Below, piece by piece: positions 36,181 through 43,672 of a stretch of DNA of 62,686 nucleotides. The notes beneath the pieces were generated by a model. It saw only the letters and a list, made by a program, of their open reading frames with translations. It did not search any database and was not told the origin of the DNA. The stretch lies in assembly GCA_017536685.1 (NCBI GenBank), contig JAFXGW010000016.1:1-62686 (forward strand), in the 5' to 3' direction. The position numbers were made by a program, and so were the translations under genes. Source of the stretch: Clostridia bacterium (GTDB lineage: Bacteria > Bacillota > Clostridia > TANB77 > CAG-508). Each line of letters starts with the position of its first letter. Positions within the stretch are counted from its first letter, which is position 1.

Positions 36181-36462
36181 ATGTTCAAAAGCGTAGGTAA
36201 GTTTATTTGGCGGATGGCCAAGTGCGTAATCGGTGCTGCTGCGGTTGGCTTTATTGGCTACTGGGGGAGCAAGTTCCTGAATCTGGTAACCGATGCCATC
36301 ATCAAGGCTGTGGATACTGCTCTAGAGTATTTCACAACCAATTGGTGGGCGGTTATCGTGGTAATTGTTACACTTATCGTCGGAGGCTTGGCCTTTGATG
36401 GAGTGGCGAATGGTTTCCACAAATGGCGCTCTAACCGCAAAGACCGCAAAGCGCAGAACTAA
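36181..36462 (+). CDS. Small membrane protein of foreign composition
   Basis: An unrecognised 93-aa protein with two or three hydrophobic segments (about 15-35, 37-55, 58-78) and a basic C-terminus (KWRSNRKDRKAQN). Its coding sequence is about 50% G+C by hand count, against roughly 27% around it, and it uses codons rare elsewhere (CTG, CGC, GGC, and the only uninterrupted in-frame CGG in the window, at 36211). Promoter and ribosome binding site look native. A G+C-rich terminator follows. It resembles holin-like or small phage/plasmid membrane proteins in size only; the function is unknown. Recent horizontal transfer is the simplest reading. Confidence 0.7.
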   Translation: MFKSVGKFIWRMAKCVIGAAAVGFIGYWGSKFLNLVTDAIIKAVDTALEYFTTNWWAVIVVIVTLIVGGLAFDGVANGFHKWRSNRKDRKAQN

Positions 36463-36511
36463 GAAAAGCATTGGCTCTGACCAAGCTAACGCTTATACTT
36501 AAACTCTGTAG

Positions 36512-36540
36512 ACCGGCGTGCAGACTGCACGTCGGTTTTC
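36512..36540 (+). terminator. G+C-rich terminator of the orphan gene
   Basis: ACCGGCGTGC (36512-36521) pairs with GCACGTCGGT (36527-36536) with one G-U pair, loop AGACT, then TTT. Same foreign composition as the gene. Confidence 0.85.
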
Positions 36541-36642
36541 ATATTTTTATTTAATAATCATAAAATAGTTAGATATTATAAAGAAATTGAATAAAATTTG
36601 CATCTAATGGAAAAACTAGGAAAAAGATTTTTAGGAGTGAGT

Positions 36643-36957
36643 ATGCAAATTAATAAAACTGAAAATGTAATTTTTTTAAAGAATGTCGAATCTAATATTA
36701 TACAAGAAGCTTTTGTGATTTTAAAAGATAATATTAAACTGGAAAAATCCAATTCAAAGGATAATATATTGGAAAAAGACAATAAAGAGATTAATATTTT
36801 AAAAGAAGCGGAAGAGTTAATAAATCAAGAAATAAGTAGTAATAATATAAAATACAATAAATACAAAATTTTAAAATTAGAAAAGAAACTTAAAGTCATG
36901 AAATTTATTAATATCATTAGTATAGTCGGCTTAATATTATATATAATAATTAAATAA
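36643..36957 (+). CDS. Unknown small tail-anchored-like protein
   Basis: A 104-aa protein with no family I recognise. The body is charged and helical (coiled-coil-like, about 25-75) and the last 18 residues are a hydrophobic segment (FINIISIVGLILYIIIK), so it may be C-terminally membrane anchored. ATG 36643 is preferred because AGGAG lies 5 nt upstream; longer in-frame starts at 36598 and 36607 have none. It precedes the spoIVFA/spoIVFB pair by 58 bp. Confidence 0.55.
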   Translation: MQINKTENVIFLKNVESNIIQEAFVILKDNIKLEKSNSKDNILEKDNKEINILKEAEELINQEISSNNIKYNKYKILKLEKKLKVMKFINIISIVGLILYIIIK

Positions 36958-37015
36958 TTATCATAAACCTTTTTTATATGAATATATTTTTAACATATAA
37001 GAGAGGTGTATTTTT

Positions 37016-37897
37016 TTGGAAAAAATTTTAAATGATGAAGAAAAGCTAAAAAGGGCTGAAGAAATTTATTTTAGAAGAAATAATCAAAATTATTCTATTA
37101 GAAAAAGAGAAGATAAGAAATCTACCCCATTGAAAGATAAAATATTACTAAACTTAATAATAATGATTAATTTAGTTGTAATTGTATTTGGAATTCAAAA
37201 TAAAGAATTTATCTTTTCGAAAGAATTTATCGAGACCTTAAATGAATATAATAATCAAGCAACAGGAAAAATTATAAATACTTTTAGGAAATTTATCAAT
37301 GATGAAGATGAAGAATTTAATAGTGTAAATGATCAAAGGATTAATGCTAACGAAATTCAAAATTTATCTGAACAAGATTATGAGAATAAAGTAGAAAATT
37401 TGCAACAAGAAAATACTTCTAATGTGATTAAAAATGATAAAAGCATAAATAAAGATTCAATTAGTTCAATGAATGAAATGGAAATTGATATTAAAAATTT
37501 AAAAGGAGCATATACATTTGTTAATCCTTTAAAGGACTGTATTGTAAGTTCTGGTTTTGGAGCAAGAGAATCTAAATATCAAAATGTAACAGGGTATCAT
37601 ACTGGAATTGATATTGCAGCAGAAAAGGGAACTCCAATAGTTGCTGCAATGCAAGGAATTGTCGAGATTGTATCTGATGAGGGCGATTATGGGAAACATG
37701 TGAAAATAAGATGCAATAATGTATATACTTTGTATGCACATTGTTCTAAGATTTTTGTAAAAAAGGGACAAATTGTAGCAGAAGGACAAAAGATTGCAAA
37801 TGTGGGAAATACAGGAAATAGTACAGGCCCACATTTACATTTTGAGATAAGAATTGATGATAGGTTTGTTGATCCTGCAAGAATTATAAAATTTTAA
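37016..37897 (+). CDS. spoIVFA: M23 (LytM) domain protein, SpoIVFA-like
   Basis: A 293-aa protein with a cytoplasmic charged N-terminus, one membrane helix (about 43-60), a linker and a C-terminal M23 domain. The zinc ligands of active M23 enzymes are all present (His195 and Asp199 in GYHTGID, His242, His275 in GPHLHFE), whereas Bacillus SpoIVFA has a degenerate domain. Adjacent spoIVFB, 19 bp downstream, identifies it as the likely SpoIVFA equivalent that holds and regulates the protease. SpoIIQ-like activity is an alternative. TTG start with AGAGGTG 7 nt upstream. Confidence 0.75.
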   Translation: MEKILNDEEKLKRAEEIYFRRNNQNYSIRKREDKKSTPLKDKILLNLIIMINLVVIVFGIQNKEFIFSKEFIETLNEYNNQATGKIINTFRKFINDEDEEFNSVNDQRINANEIQNLSEQDYENKVENLQQENTSNVIKNDKSINKDSISSMNEMEIDIKNLKGAYTFVNPLKDCIVSSGFGARESKYQNVTGYHTGIDIAAEKGTPIVAAMQGIVEIVSDEGDYGKHVKIRCNNVYTLYAHCSKIFVKKGQIVAEGQKIANVGNTGNSTGPHLHFEIRIDDRFVDPARIIKF

Positions 37898-37916
37898 TGT
37901 TAGAAAAGAGCTAAAT

Positions 37917-38537
37917 ATGAAAATAGAGATAAATTTAAAAATGATCTTTGCGTTAATATTTATTTTTATGTTTAATAATATAAATACATATTTGATATTT
38001 TTATTTTTTATATTAATTCATGAATTAGCGCATTTATTAATAGGAATTTGCATTGGTGGTATTCCAAATAAAATGACACTTTCCTTGTTTGGAGCTTCTA
38101 TAGAATTTTATTCATATGGTAAAAATAAAATAATTGGAAAATTATTGTTTTTTTCAATAGGTCCTATTACTAATTTTATTATCGGAATAATGTGTAATGA
38201 ATTTATGAAAGAATCGGAAATGAAGAATCTGATTGTTATTACAAATTTTGCAATAGGAAGTTTTAATATGATTCCTATTTTGCCGTTGGATGGTGGAAAA
38301 ATATTAAAAGAAATTTTAATACTTTTGTTTGGATTTGAAAATTCTAATAAAATTTCAATGTTTGTAAGTAAATCGATCTTAATAATTGCTAGTTTAAGTT
38401 ATAGCATTTTAATATTAAAAATACATAATATAGTAATTTTATTCCTATTAATATATTTATGGTATTTATATTATATTGAAGAAAAGAAATATACTTTATA
38501 TTTAAAAACAAAAGGAGCGATAAAAAATATAATGTGA
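37917..38537 (+). CDS. spoIVFB: Intramembrane metalloprotease SpoIVFB (site-2 protease, M50)
   Basis: Processes pro-sigma-K in the mother cell membrane surrounding the forespore. A 206-aa polytopic protein with HELAH at residues 35-39 (zinc-binding HExxH inside a membrane segment) and the second motif NMIPILPLDGGKIL with Asp125. The family normally has about 290 aa with a CBS domain; here the C-terminus stops soon after the last helix, so the CBS domain is absent. Cotranscribed with the SpoIVFA-like gene. Confidence 0.88.
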   Translation: MKIEINLKMIFALIFIFMFNNINTYLIFLFFILIHELAHLLIGICIGGIPNKMTLSLFGASIEFYSYGKNKIIGKLLFFSIGPITNFIIGIMCNEFMKESEMKNLIVITNFAIGSFNMIPILPLDGGKILKEILILLFGFENSNKISMFVSKSILIIASLSYSILILKIHNIVILFLLIYLWYLYYIEEKKYTLYLKTKGAIKNIM

Positions 38538-38607
38538 TAATTACTTGAAATTAAAAGCATTTAATAGTAATCTATATATATAAATTATTATTAAAAGTGG
38601 TAGAAAA

Positions 38608-39045
38608 ATGAAGAGAAATAAAATAGTTTTTTGGATATGCATAACAATTTTTGGGATAATATTTTTCGAGATTGTATCATATATGAAAGAAAGTATAATA
38701 ATTAGTGAACTAAATAATATGTATAAAGATATAAATATTTTGGAAAGCAAAATTGCATTATATTATTTAGATTATGGAAATTTACCAATAAAACAAGATA
38801 GAAAAATTGAGTTTAAAGGAAAATCAATTAATCCAAATGATAATGATATTTATTATGAAATAGATTTAAGTAAAATAGAAAATTTAAGTTTGTTCTATGG
38901 TAATAAAAATTTAGGAATAAATGACATATATATAATAAATGAACAAAGCCATACTGTATACTATTATAGAGGGTGTGAATATAATAATAAAATTATATAT
39001 ACAAGACAAATTCCTTACGAGTATGTAGAAATAGATATATATTAG
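38608..39045 (+). CDS. Unknown membrane-anchored protein, pseudopilin-like pattern
   Basis: A 145-aa protein with one N-terminal membrane helix (about 5-25) followed by a soluble domain. The stretch NMYKDINILESKIALYYLDYGNLPI resembles the helix-to-loop region of GspG-like pseudopilins (a helix, then Y-x-x-D-x-G-x-x-P), but no prepilin cleavage site is visible and no pilus genes are nearby. It follows spoIVFB by 70 bp with only a weak ribosome binding site. Function unknown. Confidence 0.5.
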   Translation: MKRNKIVFWICITIFGIIFFEIVSYMKESIIISELNNMYKDINILESKIALYYLDYGNLPIKQDRKIEFKGKSINPNDNDIYYEIDLSKIENLSLFYGNKNLGINDIYIINEQSHTVYYYRGCEYNNKIIYTRQIPYEYVEIDIY

Positions 39046-39065
39046 AGAATGAATTGGAGTAGCAT

Positions 39066-39232
39066 ATGAAAGAATTTGACACTGTTATAAGATATGAACA
39101 CTCTGTTGCACTTTCTGAAAAATTTAAAAATGTTGAAAATTTGTAACATTAAAAGAAATAAGTCATGGTGTTTTTTTTAATTCAATAGAAACTTTAAACA
39201 ATATACAAGAATATTTAGAAGAAAGATTGTAA
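39066..39232 (+). pseudogene. Remnant of an alpha/beta hydrolase C-terminus
   Basis: Frame 1 gives KEFDTVIRYEHSVALSEKF and stops at 39144. A second frame from 39143 gives VTLKEISHGVFFNSIETL and on to EEYL/EERL, stopping at 39232. Joined, they read like the last 50 residues of a lysophospholipase-type hydrolase, with the GH-type His near the end (ISHGVFF). There is no upstream catalytic part. The frame change is not at a CGG codon. A decayed fragment is the likely explanation. Confidence 0.45.
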
Positions 39233-39238
39233 AAATAC

Positions 39239-39267
39239 TTGTCAAATAAGAAATTTTGTGTTAAAAT
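39239..39267 (+). promoter_or_regulatory. Promoter of rpsF-ssb-rpsR
   Basis: TTGTCA (39239-39244), 17 bp, TAAAAT (39262-39267). Confidence 0.65.
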
Positions 39268-39312
39268 AGTCGAGGTAAAAATGGTTAAAGTTTACTCTCG
39301 ACTATTTTTATT
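39265..39312 (+). terminator. Hairpin with T tail overlapping the rpsF promoter
   Basis: AATAGTCGAG (39265-39274) pairs with CTCGACTATT (39297-39306), followed by TTTATT. Its left arm includes part of the -10 box, so it can stop read-through from upstream while only part would be in the rpsF transcript. Confidence 0.55.
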
Positions 39313-39329
39313 AGTATAAATAATTAAAA

Positions 39330-39385
39330 ATTTATACTGCCTTACTCATACAAAAAGTATGGGTTTAATATCCAAAAGGAGGTGA
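39330..39385 (+). promoter_or_regulatory. Candidate ribosomal-protein leader of rpsF
   Basis: ACTCATAC (39344-39351) pairs with GTATGGGT (39357-39364) around AAAAA, flanked by TACTGCC and TTTAATATCC just before the AGGAGGTG. S6:S18-binding leaders occur at this position in many bacteria; I cannot confirm the motif by eye. Confidence 0.35.
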
Positions 39386-39391
39386 AAGATA

Positions 39392-39679
39392 ATGAATAGA
39401 TACGAAACAGTATTCATTATTAATCCAAATGTTGAAGAAGCTGGAGTTAAAGAATTAATTCAAAAATTCTCAAACATTATTAATAATGATGGAAAAGTTG
39501 AGTCAGTAGAAGAGTTAGGAAAGAAAAAATTAGCTTATGAAATCAAAAAGAATTCAGAAGGTATATATGTATTAATTAACTTTGAAGCTGCACCAAGTTT
39601 AATAAAAGAACTTGAAAGAGTATACAGAATTACAGACGAAGTAATTAAATTCATCGTTGTAAGAAAAGACGAAGAATAA
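39392..39679 (+). CDS. rpsF: 30S ribosomal protein S6
   Basis: Small-subunit protein that binds S18 and the central domain of 16S rRNA. The 95-aa sequence starts NRYETVFIINPNVEEA and contains KKLAYEIKKNSEGIYVLINFEA, both family hallmarks. AAAGGAGGTGAAAG precedes the ATG. First gene of the classic rpsF-ssb-rpsR operon. Confidence 0.97.
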   Translation: MNRYETVFIINPNVEEAGVKELIQKFSNIINNDGKVESVEELGKKKLAYEIKKNSEGIYVLINFEAAPSLIKELERVYRITDEVIKFIVVRKDEE

Positions 39680-39699
39680 TTAAGAAAGGCGGAAGCTAT

Positions 39700-40119
39700 A
39701 TGAACAAAGTAATTTTAATGGGAAGATTAACAAGAGACCCAGAAGTAAGATATACTCAAACAAACAATACTCTAGTTGCTTCTTTTAGTTTAGCAGTAAA
39801 TAGAAGATTTGCTAGACCAGGAGAAGAAAGACAAGCTGATTTTATTAATATTGTAGCTTGGAATAAAACTGGAGAATTCTGTAGCAAATATTTCAAAAAA
39901 GGTCAACAAGTTTCAATAATTGGAAGAATCCAAACAAGAACTTGGGATGATGAAAACGGACAAAAACGTTATGTTACAGAAGTAATTGCAGAAGAAGCAT
40001 ATTTTGCAGATAGTAAAAGAGATGGAGAACCATCAGGATTTGAAAGTACATTTGGAGAAGCTGTTACTCAAAGTGCAGAATTCCAAGTAACTTCATCTGA
40101 TGACGATTTACCATTCTAA
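39700..40119 (+). CDS. ssb: Single-stranded DNA-binding protein
   Basis: Binds ssDNA during replication and repair. OB fold with NKVILMGRLTRDPEVRYTQTNNTLVASFSLAVNR, and the acidic C-terminal tip DDDLPF that recruits partner proteins. Length 139 aa. It sits between rpsF and rpsR in the usual order. Confidence 0.97.
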   Translation: MNKVILMGRLTRDPEVRYTQTNNTLVASFSLAVNRRFARPGEERQADFINIVAWNKTGEFCSKYFKKGQQVSIIGRIQTRTWDDENGQKRYVTEVIAEEAYFADSKRDGEPSGFESTFGEAVTQSAEFQVTSSDDDLPF

Positions 40120-40161
40120 GTTTAATTAATATATAAAGTTAGAAGATTGGAGGATTTTGAA

Positions 40162-40443
40162 ATGGCTGATAAAAAACAAAATAGAAGAAACAATAGAAAC
40201 AACCAAGATGATGATTTTAATCCAAAGTTTAGAAAAATGAGAAAAAAAGTTTGTGCATTATGCAATGACAAAAACTTTGAATTAGATTATAAAAACGCAG
40301 ATCAATTAAGAAAATTTATCAACGAAAAAGGTAAAATATTACCAAGAAGAGCAACAGGAGCTTGTGCTAAACATCAAAGAGAAATTACAGCTACAGTTAA
40401 AAGAGCTAGACACATTGCTATTATTGCTTATTCACAAGACTAA
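40162..40443 (+). CDS. rpsR: 30S ribosomal protein S18
   Basis: Partner of S6 on the small subunit. The 93-aa protein has [25 protein letters not shown] and [19 protein letters not shown]. The CxxC and CxxH residues make it the zinc-ligand-bearing (C+) form of S18. ATG 40162 is chosen, 9 nt after GGAGG; a TTG in-frame start at 40147 overlaps that site. An unusual Asn/Arg/Asp-rich N-terminal extension of about 20 residues is present. Confidence 0.95.
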   Translation: MADKKQNRRNNRNNQDDDFNPKFRKMRKKVCALCNDKNFELDYKNADQLRKFINEKGKILPRRATGACAKHQREITATVKRARHIAIIAYSQD

Positions 40444-40463
40444 TTTTGATAAATATAAAATAT

Positions 40464-40500
40464 GGCAAGTAGAGTATAAACTCTACTTGTCTTTTTTTGT
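40464..40500 (+). terminator. Terminator of the rpsF operon
   Basis: GGCAAGTAGAGT (40464-40475) pairs with ACTCTACTTGTC (40480-40491), loop ATAA, then T7. Confidence 0.92.
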
Positions 40501-40553
40501 ATCGTTTGGTAAAATAAAGTTGAAAATAAACATGAATTATAGGGGATTTTAAT

Positions 40554-42137
40554 ATGTTTAAACAATTAAAAAAAGATAAGGAAAAGATTCAAAAAGAACT
40601 TGTATATAATATATCTTTAAAAGATTTTTCAGAATATTGTAAGAAAAATTCATTATTAATTATAATCACAATTGTAATTTTAGGATTAGCTCATGGAGCA
40701 AATCTTTTTTACAATAATTTAGGAATGGATACAAAATCTTTTGTTGAATTTCCAGATTTTTCTTATAATTGGTTAGGAATTGGAAGATTTGGATTATTAA
40801 TTGAGAGAGCACTATTGAATTTAACAATGTTTTCTTCTTATTATGCAAGTGCTTTGTTTTTTATTTTTTTAATTTTATCAAATAGCGTTTTGTACTATAC
40901 TATTTATAAAATAAGTAATAAAGATTTAGGACTTATTAATTTGTGTATTCCGCTTATAGCATTTACACATCCAATATGGGTAGAACAATTTGTATATATG
41001 CTTCAGATTGCAGAAATTGCAATGGCAATATTCATCACTTGTTTGGCAATTTTATTTATTTTTAATTGGATTCAAAACAAAAGGATTCTTTCATTATTTT
41101 TAGGCATTATTTGTATGATAGTAAGTTTTGCGTCATATCAATCTTTTGTAGCAATATATATAACACTTTGTATATTTGTTTTTTTAATGATGCATGAAAA
41201 TATAGAAAAAACAAAATCTAGTTTCTTAACAATTTTAAAATTAATAAGTTCTTTTGGTATTGCATTCGGGCTATATAGATTTATTGTTTCTAAATTACCG
41301 GCAAATACTGCATATATAGATACTAGTTTTTTCTGGGGAAATAGACCATTAGAAGAAATTTTGAATTTTATAAAATCCAATATAACTGATGTAACTTTAG
41401 GAAATGGAAATTACTATAATTTAGGCTATTTATTAGGAAGTATTCTTTTTATAATTGCGATTATAATAAAAATAATTAAAGAAAAAGAATTAAGAAAGAT
41501 TAATAAAATAATTTGGTATATTTTATCTGGAATTGCGTTTATATTAACACCATTTTTTATGACAATTGCAATTGGGCATGCTCCAATGATAAGAGCCCAA
41601 TTGATATTACCATTTACACAAGCTCTTTTAATAATGTTTTCTTTTTATGTAATGAATGAACAAAAATTATTAAAAATTATTCCTATTATTTTAATAATTT
41701 TTGTTTTTGAAACACAACTATATATGACAGAAACTTTATACTATACAGAAAAAATGAGAAATGAATCAGATATAAGAATTGCTTATGAAATAATAAATGA
41801 TTTAGGAAGAAATGGTGTAAAAGAAAATACTAAAGTTGCAATAGTTGGACACCAAGATGCAAGATTGAATCCAACATGTATAAAAGGAGAAACTGTTGGT
41901 ATTTCATTATTTACATTGAACTATGGTGTAAAACCTTATTATGTACATACAAATGCTGGAATAATAGGATTATTTAAATGTTTAGGATACTCTTATAAAG
42001 AACCTACAACAGAAAATATGTTAGAGGCAAGAAATATAGCAAAGGAAATGCCAATTTGGCCAGAAGAGGGAAGTATTATAAAGAAAGAAGATTATGTAAT
42101 TGTGAAAATTTCAGATGATGAAATGCCACTTGAATAG
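40554..42137 (+). CDS. Polytopic membrane protein with GtrII-like glucosyltransferase domain
   Basis: A 527-aa protein with about ten to twelve membrane segments after a short cytoplasmic N-terminus. The region HGANLFYNNLGMDTKSF, the WLGIGRFGLLIE segment and the following loops match the GtrII family, membrane glucosyltransferases that decorate surface polymers from polyprenyl-phosphate glucose. The soluble C-terminus (about 410-527) is probably extracytoplasmic. It stands alone with no glycan genes beside it; the substrate cannot be told. Confidence 0.72.
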   Translation: MFKQLKKDKEKIQKELVYNISLKDFSEYCKKNSLLIIITIVILGLAHGANLFYNNLGMDTKSFVEFPDFSYNWLGIGRFGLLIERALLNLTMFSSYYASALFFIFLILSNSVLYYTIYKISNKDLGLINLCIPLIAFTHPIWVEQFVYMLQIAEIAMAIFITCLAILFIFNWIQNKRILSLFLGIICMIVSFASYQSFVAIYITLCIFVFLMMHENIEKTKSSFLTILKLISSFGIAFGLYRFIVSKLPANTAYIDTSFFWGNRPLEEILNFIKSNITDVTLGNGNYYNLGYLLGSILFIIAIIIKIIKEKELRKINKIIWYILSGIAFILTPFFMTIAIGHAPMIRAQLILPFTQALLIMFSFYVMNEQKLLKIIPIILIIFVFETQLYMTETLYYTEKMRNESDIRIAYEIINDLGRNGVKENTKVAIVGHQDARLNPTCIKGETVGISLFTLNYGVKPYYVHTNAGIIGLFKCLGYSYKEPTTENMLEARNIAKEMPIWPEEGSIIKKEDYVIVKISDDEMPLE

Positions 42138-42243
42138 AAGATTAATAAAAGGCATTCAAATGAATTGAGTTACAAAAGCTCATAAGAAAAGAATGGCTTT
42201 TTATAATTTATTATATTGAAGTGAAAATTTACTTTTTAATATA

Positions 42244-42272
42244 TTGAAATAATTAAATTAAGCATATATAAT
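42244..42272 (+). promoter_or_regulatory. Promoter of dut
   Basis: TTGAAA (42244-42249), 17 bp, TATAAT (42267-42272), 33 bp before the start. Confidence 0.7.
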
Positions 42273-42305
42273 ATGAAAAGAAAATTAAAAAAGGAGATTA
42301 AATAG

Positions 42306-42764
42306 ATGAGAAAAAGAGGATTTGAAATAGCAAAAGGATTTGAAAATGCAGGAATAAACTTACCAGTTAGAAAAACAAAAAATTCAGCAGGATATGATGT
42401 TGAAGCAGCAGAAGATACAATTATACCAGCATTTAAGCCAGGTCAAAAACCAACATTGATAAAAACCGGTTTAAAAGCATATTGTGAGCCAGATGAATTT
42501 TATATGTTATGTAATAGAAGTTCTAATCCAGGAAAAAAAGGTTTAGTAATGGCAAATAGTGTAGGAATTATAGATAGCGACTATTACGGAAATGTGGATA
42601 ATGATGGACATTTTATGTTTGCTTATTATAATTTTTTCGATCATGATGTTGAAATAAAAAAAGGTGATGTAATAGGACAAGCAATATTTATGAAATATTT
42701 AATAACAGATAATGATAATGCAGAAGGTGAGAGAGTTGGTGGATTTGGTTCAACTAACAAATAA
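42306..42764 (+). CDS. dut: dUTP diphosphatase (trimeric dUTPase family)
   Basis: Hydrolyses dUTP to dUMP, keeping uracil out of DNA. The 152-aa protein carries the family motifs in order: NSAGYDVEAAE (motif 1), LCNRSSNPGKKGLVMANSVGIIDSDY (motifs 2-3), GDVIGQAIF (motif 4) and the C-terminal glycine-rich VGGFGSTNK (motif 5). The N-terminus is longer than in the shortest family members. It fits with the uracil-DNA glycosylase elsewhere in the window, though they are not linked. Confidence 0.92.
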   Translation: MRKRGFEIAKGFENAGINLPVRKTKNSAGYDVEAAEDTIIPAFKPGQKPTLIKTGLKAYCEPDEFYMLCNRSSNPGKKGLVMANSVGIIDSDYYGNVDNDGHFMFAYYNFFDHDVEIKKGDVIGQAIFMKYLITDNDNAEGERVGGFGSTNK

Positions 42765-42878
42765 AAATAAGTTGTAAAACAAATAATATATTAAACTCCA
42801 AAATCATTTACTTTTCAAGTGCTTTTTAGAACTTGTAATGAAAATGAAAAAAACTTTTTTAAAATTCGTTATAATTCT

Positions 42879-42907
42879 TTGACTTTTGCCATTTTTTGTA
42901 GTATAAT
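42879..42907 (+). promoter_or_regulatory. Promoter of the carD-like gene
   Basis: TTGACT (42879-42884), 17 bp, TATAAT (42902-42907). Near-consensus. Confidence 0.8.
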
Positions 42908-42951
42908 TGTAATGTAGTAATTTTTAAAATTACTTGGAAGGAGTGGCGAAA

Positions 42952-43533
42952 ATGTTTAAAGTAGGAGATAAAATAGTATATCCAATGCACGGAGCTGGAG
43001 TTATAGAAACGATTGAAGAAAGATCAATATTAGATGAGAAACAATCTTATTATATAATAAAAATGCCTGGTGAAGTAAAGGTTATGGTACCTACCGCAAA
43101 AGCAGAAGAAATAGGAGTACGTAATATAATAGATAAAGAAACAGCCGGAAAAGTAATTAATGTTTTAGAACAAGATAGTACTGAAATGTCTATGAAATGG
43201 AACAAAAGATATAGAGATAACGTTGAAAAAATGAAATCTGGAGATATTTTTGAAGTAGCAGACATAGTAAGAAATTTAAGTTTTAAACAAAAAGACAAAG
43301 GTTTATCAACTACAGAGAAAAAAATGTTACTAAATGCAAAACAAATTCTTGTTAGTGAATTAGTTTTAGCTGAAAGTAAAGGAAAAGAAGAAGTAGAAGA
43401 GTTAGTTGGAAACAAAATAAATATGTCTTATGAAATACACGGAATTGGCACTACAGCAGAACTTCAAAAGGCTGTTGGAATGCCAGAAGAAAACACAGAT
43501 AATATCGTTAAGAAATTTATTTCAGCGAATTAA
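42952..43533 (+). CDS. CarD/CdnL-family transcription regulator
   Basis: Binds RNA polymerase and stabilises open complexes. The 193-aa protein has the N-terminal Tudor-like RNA-polymerase-interaction domain, FKVGDKIVYPMHGAGVIETIEER, then an all-helical C-terminal DNA-binding domain (WNKRYRDNVEKMKSGDIFEVADIVRNL, ending LSTTEKKMLLNAKQILVSELVLAE). ATG 42952 follows GGAAGGAG; the in-frame TTG at 42934 overlaps that site. Single gene with strong promoter and terminator. The length and architecture match clostridial CarD proteins. Confidence 0.9.
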   Translation: MFKVGDKIVYPMHGAGVIETIEERSILDEKQSYYIIKMPGEVKVMVPTAKAEEIGVRNIIDKETAGKVINVLEQDSTEMSMKWNKRYRDNVEKMKSGDIFEVADIVRNLSFKQKDKGLSTTEKKMLLNAKQILVSELVLAESKGKEEVEELVGNKINMSYEIHGIGTTAELQKAVGMPEENTDNIVKKFISAN

Positions 43534-43543
43534 TAAAAACTAT

Positions 43544-43578
43544 AAAAAGATTATATAGAAATATATAATCTTTTTTTT
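43544..43578 (+). terminator. Terminator of the carD-like gene
   Basis: AAAAAGATTATATA (43544-43557) pairs with TATATAATCTTTTT (43562-43575), loop GAAA. T8. Confidence 0.93.
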
Positions 43579-43630
43579 GATAAAATAAAATTTAAAAATG
43601 ATTTACATAAATTACACAAAAATGAAGGAT

Positions 43631-43658
43631 TTGACAAGTATGTGTCGAATATTATAAA
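43631..43658 (+). promoter_or_regulatory. Promoter of dnaG-rpoD with an embedded 0A-box match
   Basis: TTGACA (43631-43636), 16 bp, TATAAA (43653-43658). The spacer holds TGTCGAA (43643-43649), the core 0A box; Spo0A binding there would block the promoter. Confidence 0.6.
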
Positions 43659-43672
43659 AGAAAGGTTAAAAA

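Noticed and set aside
39066..39232. A third CGG-type frameshift gene
   Set aside because: No CGG is present and the frame change goes the other way; it looks like ordinary decay.
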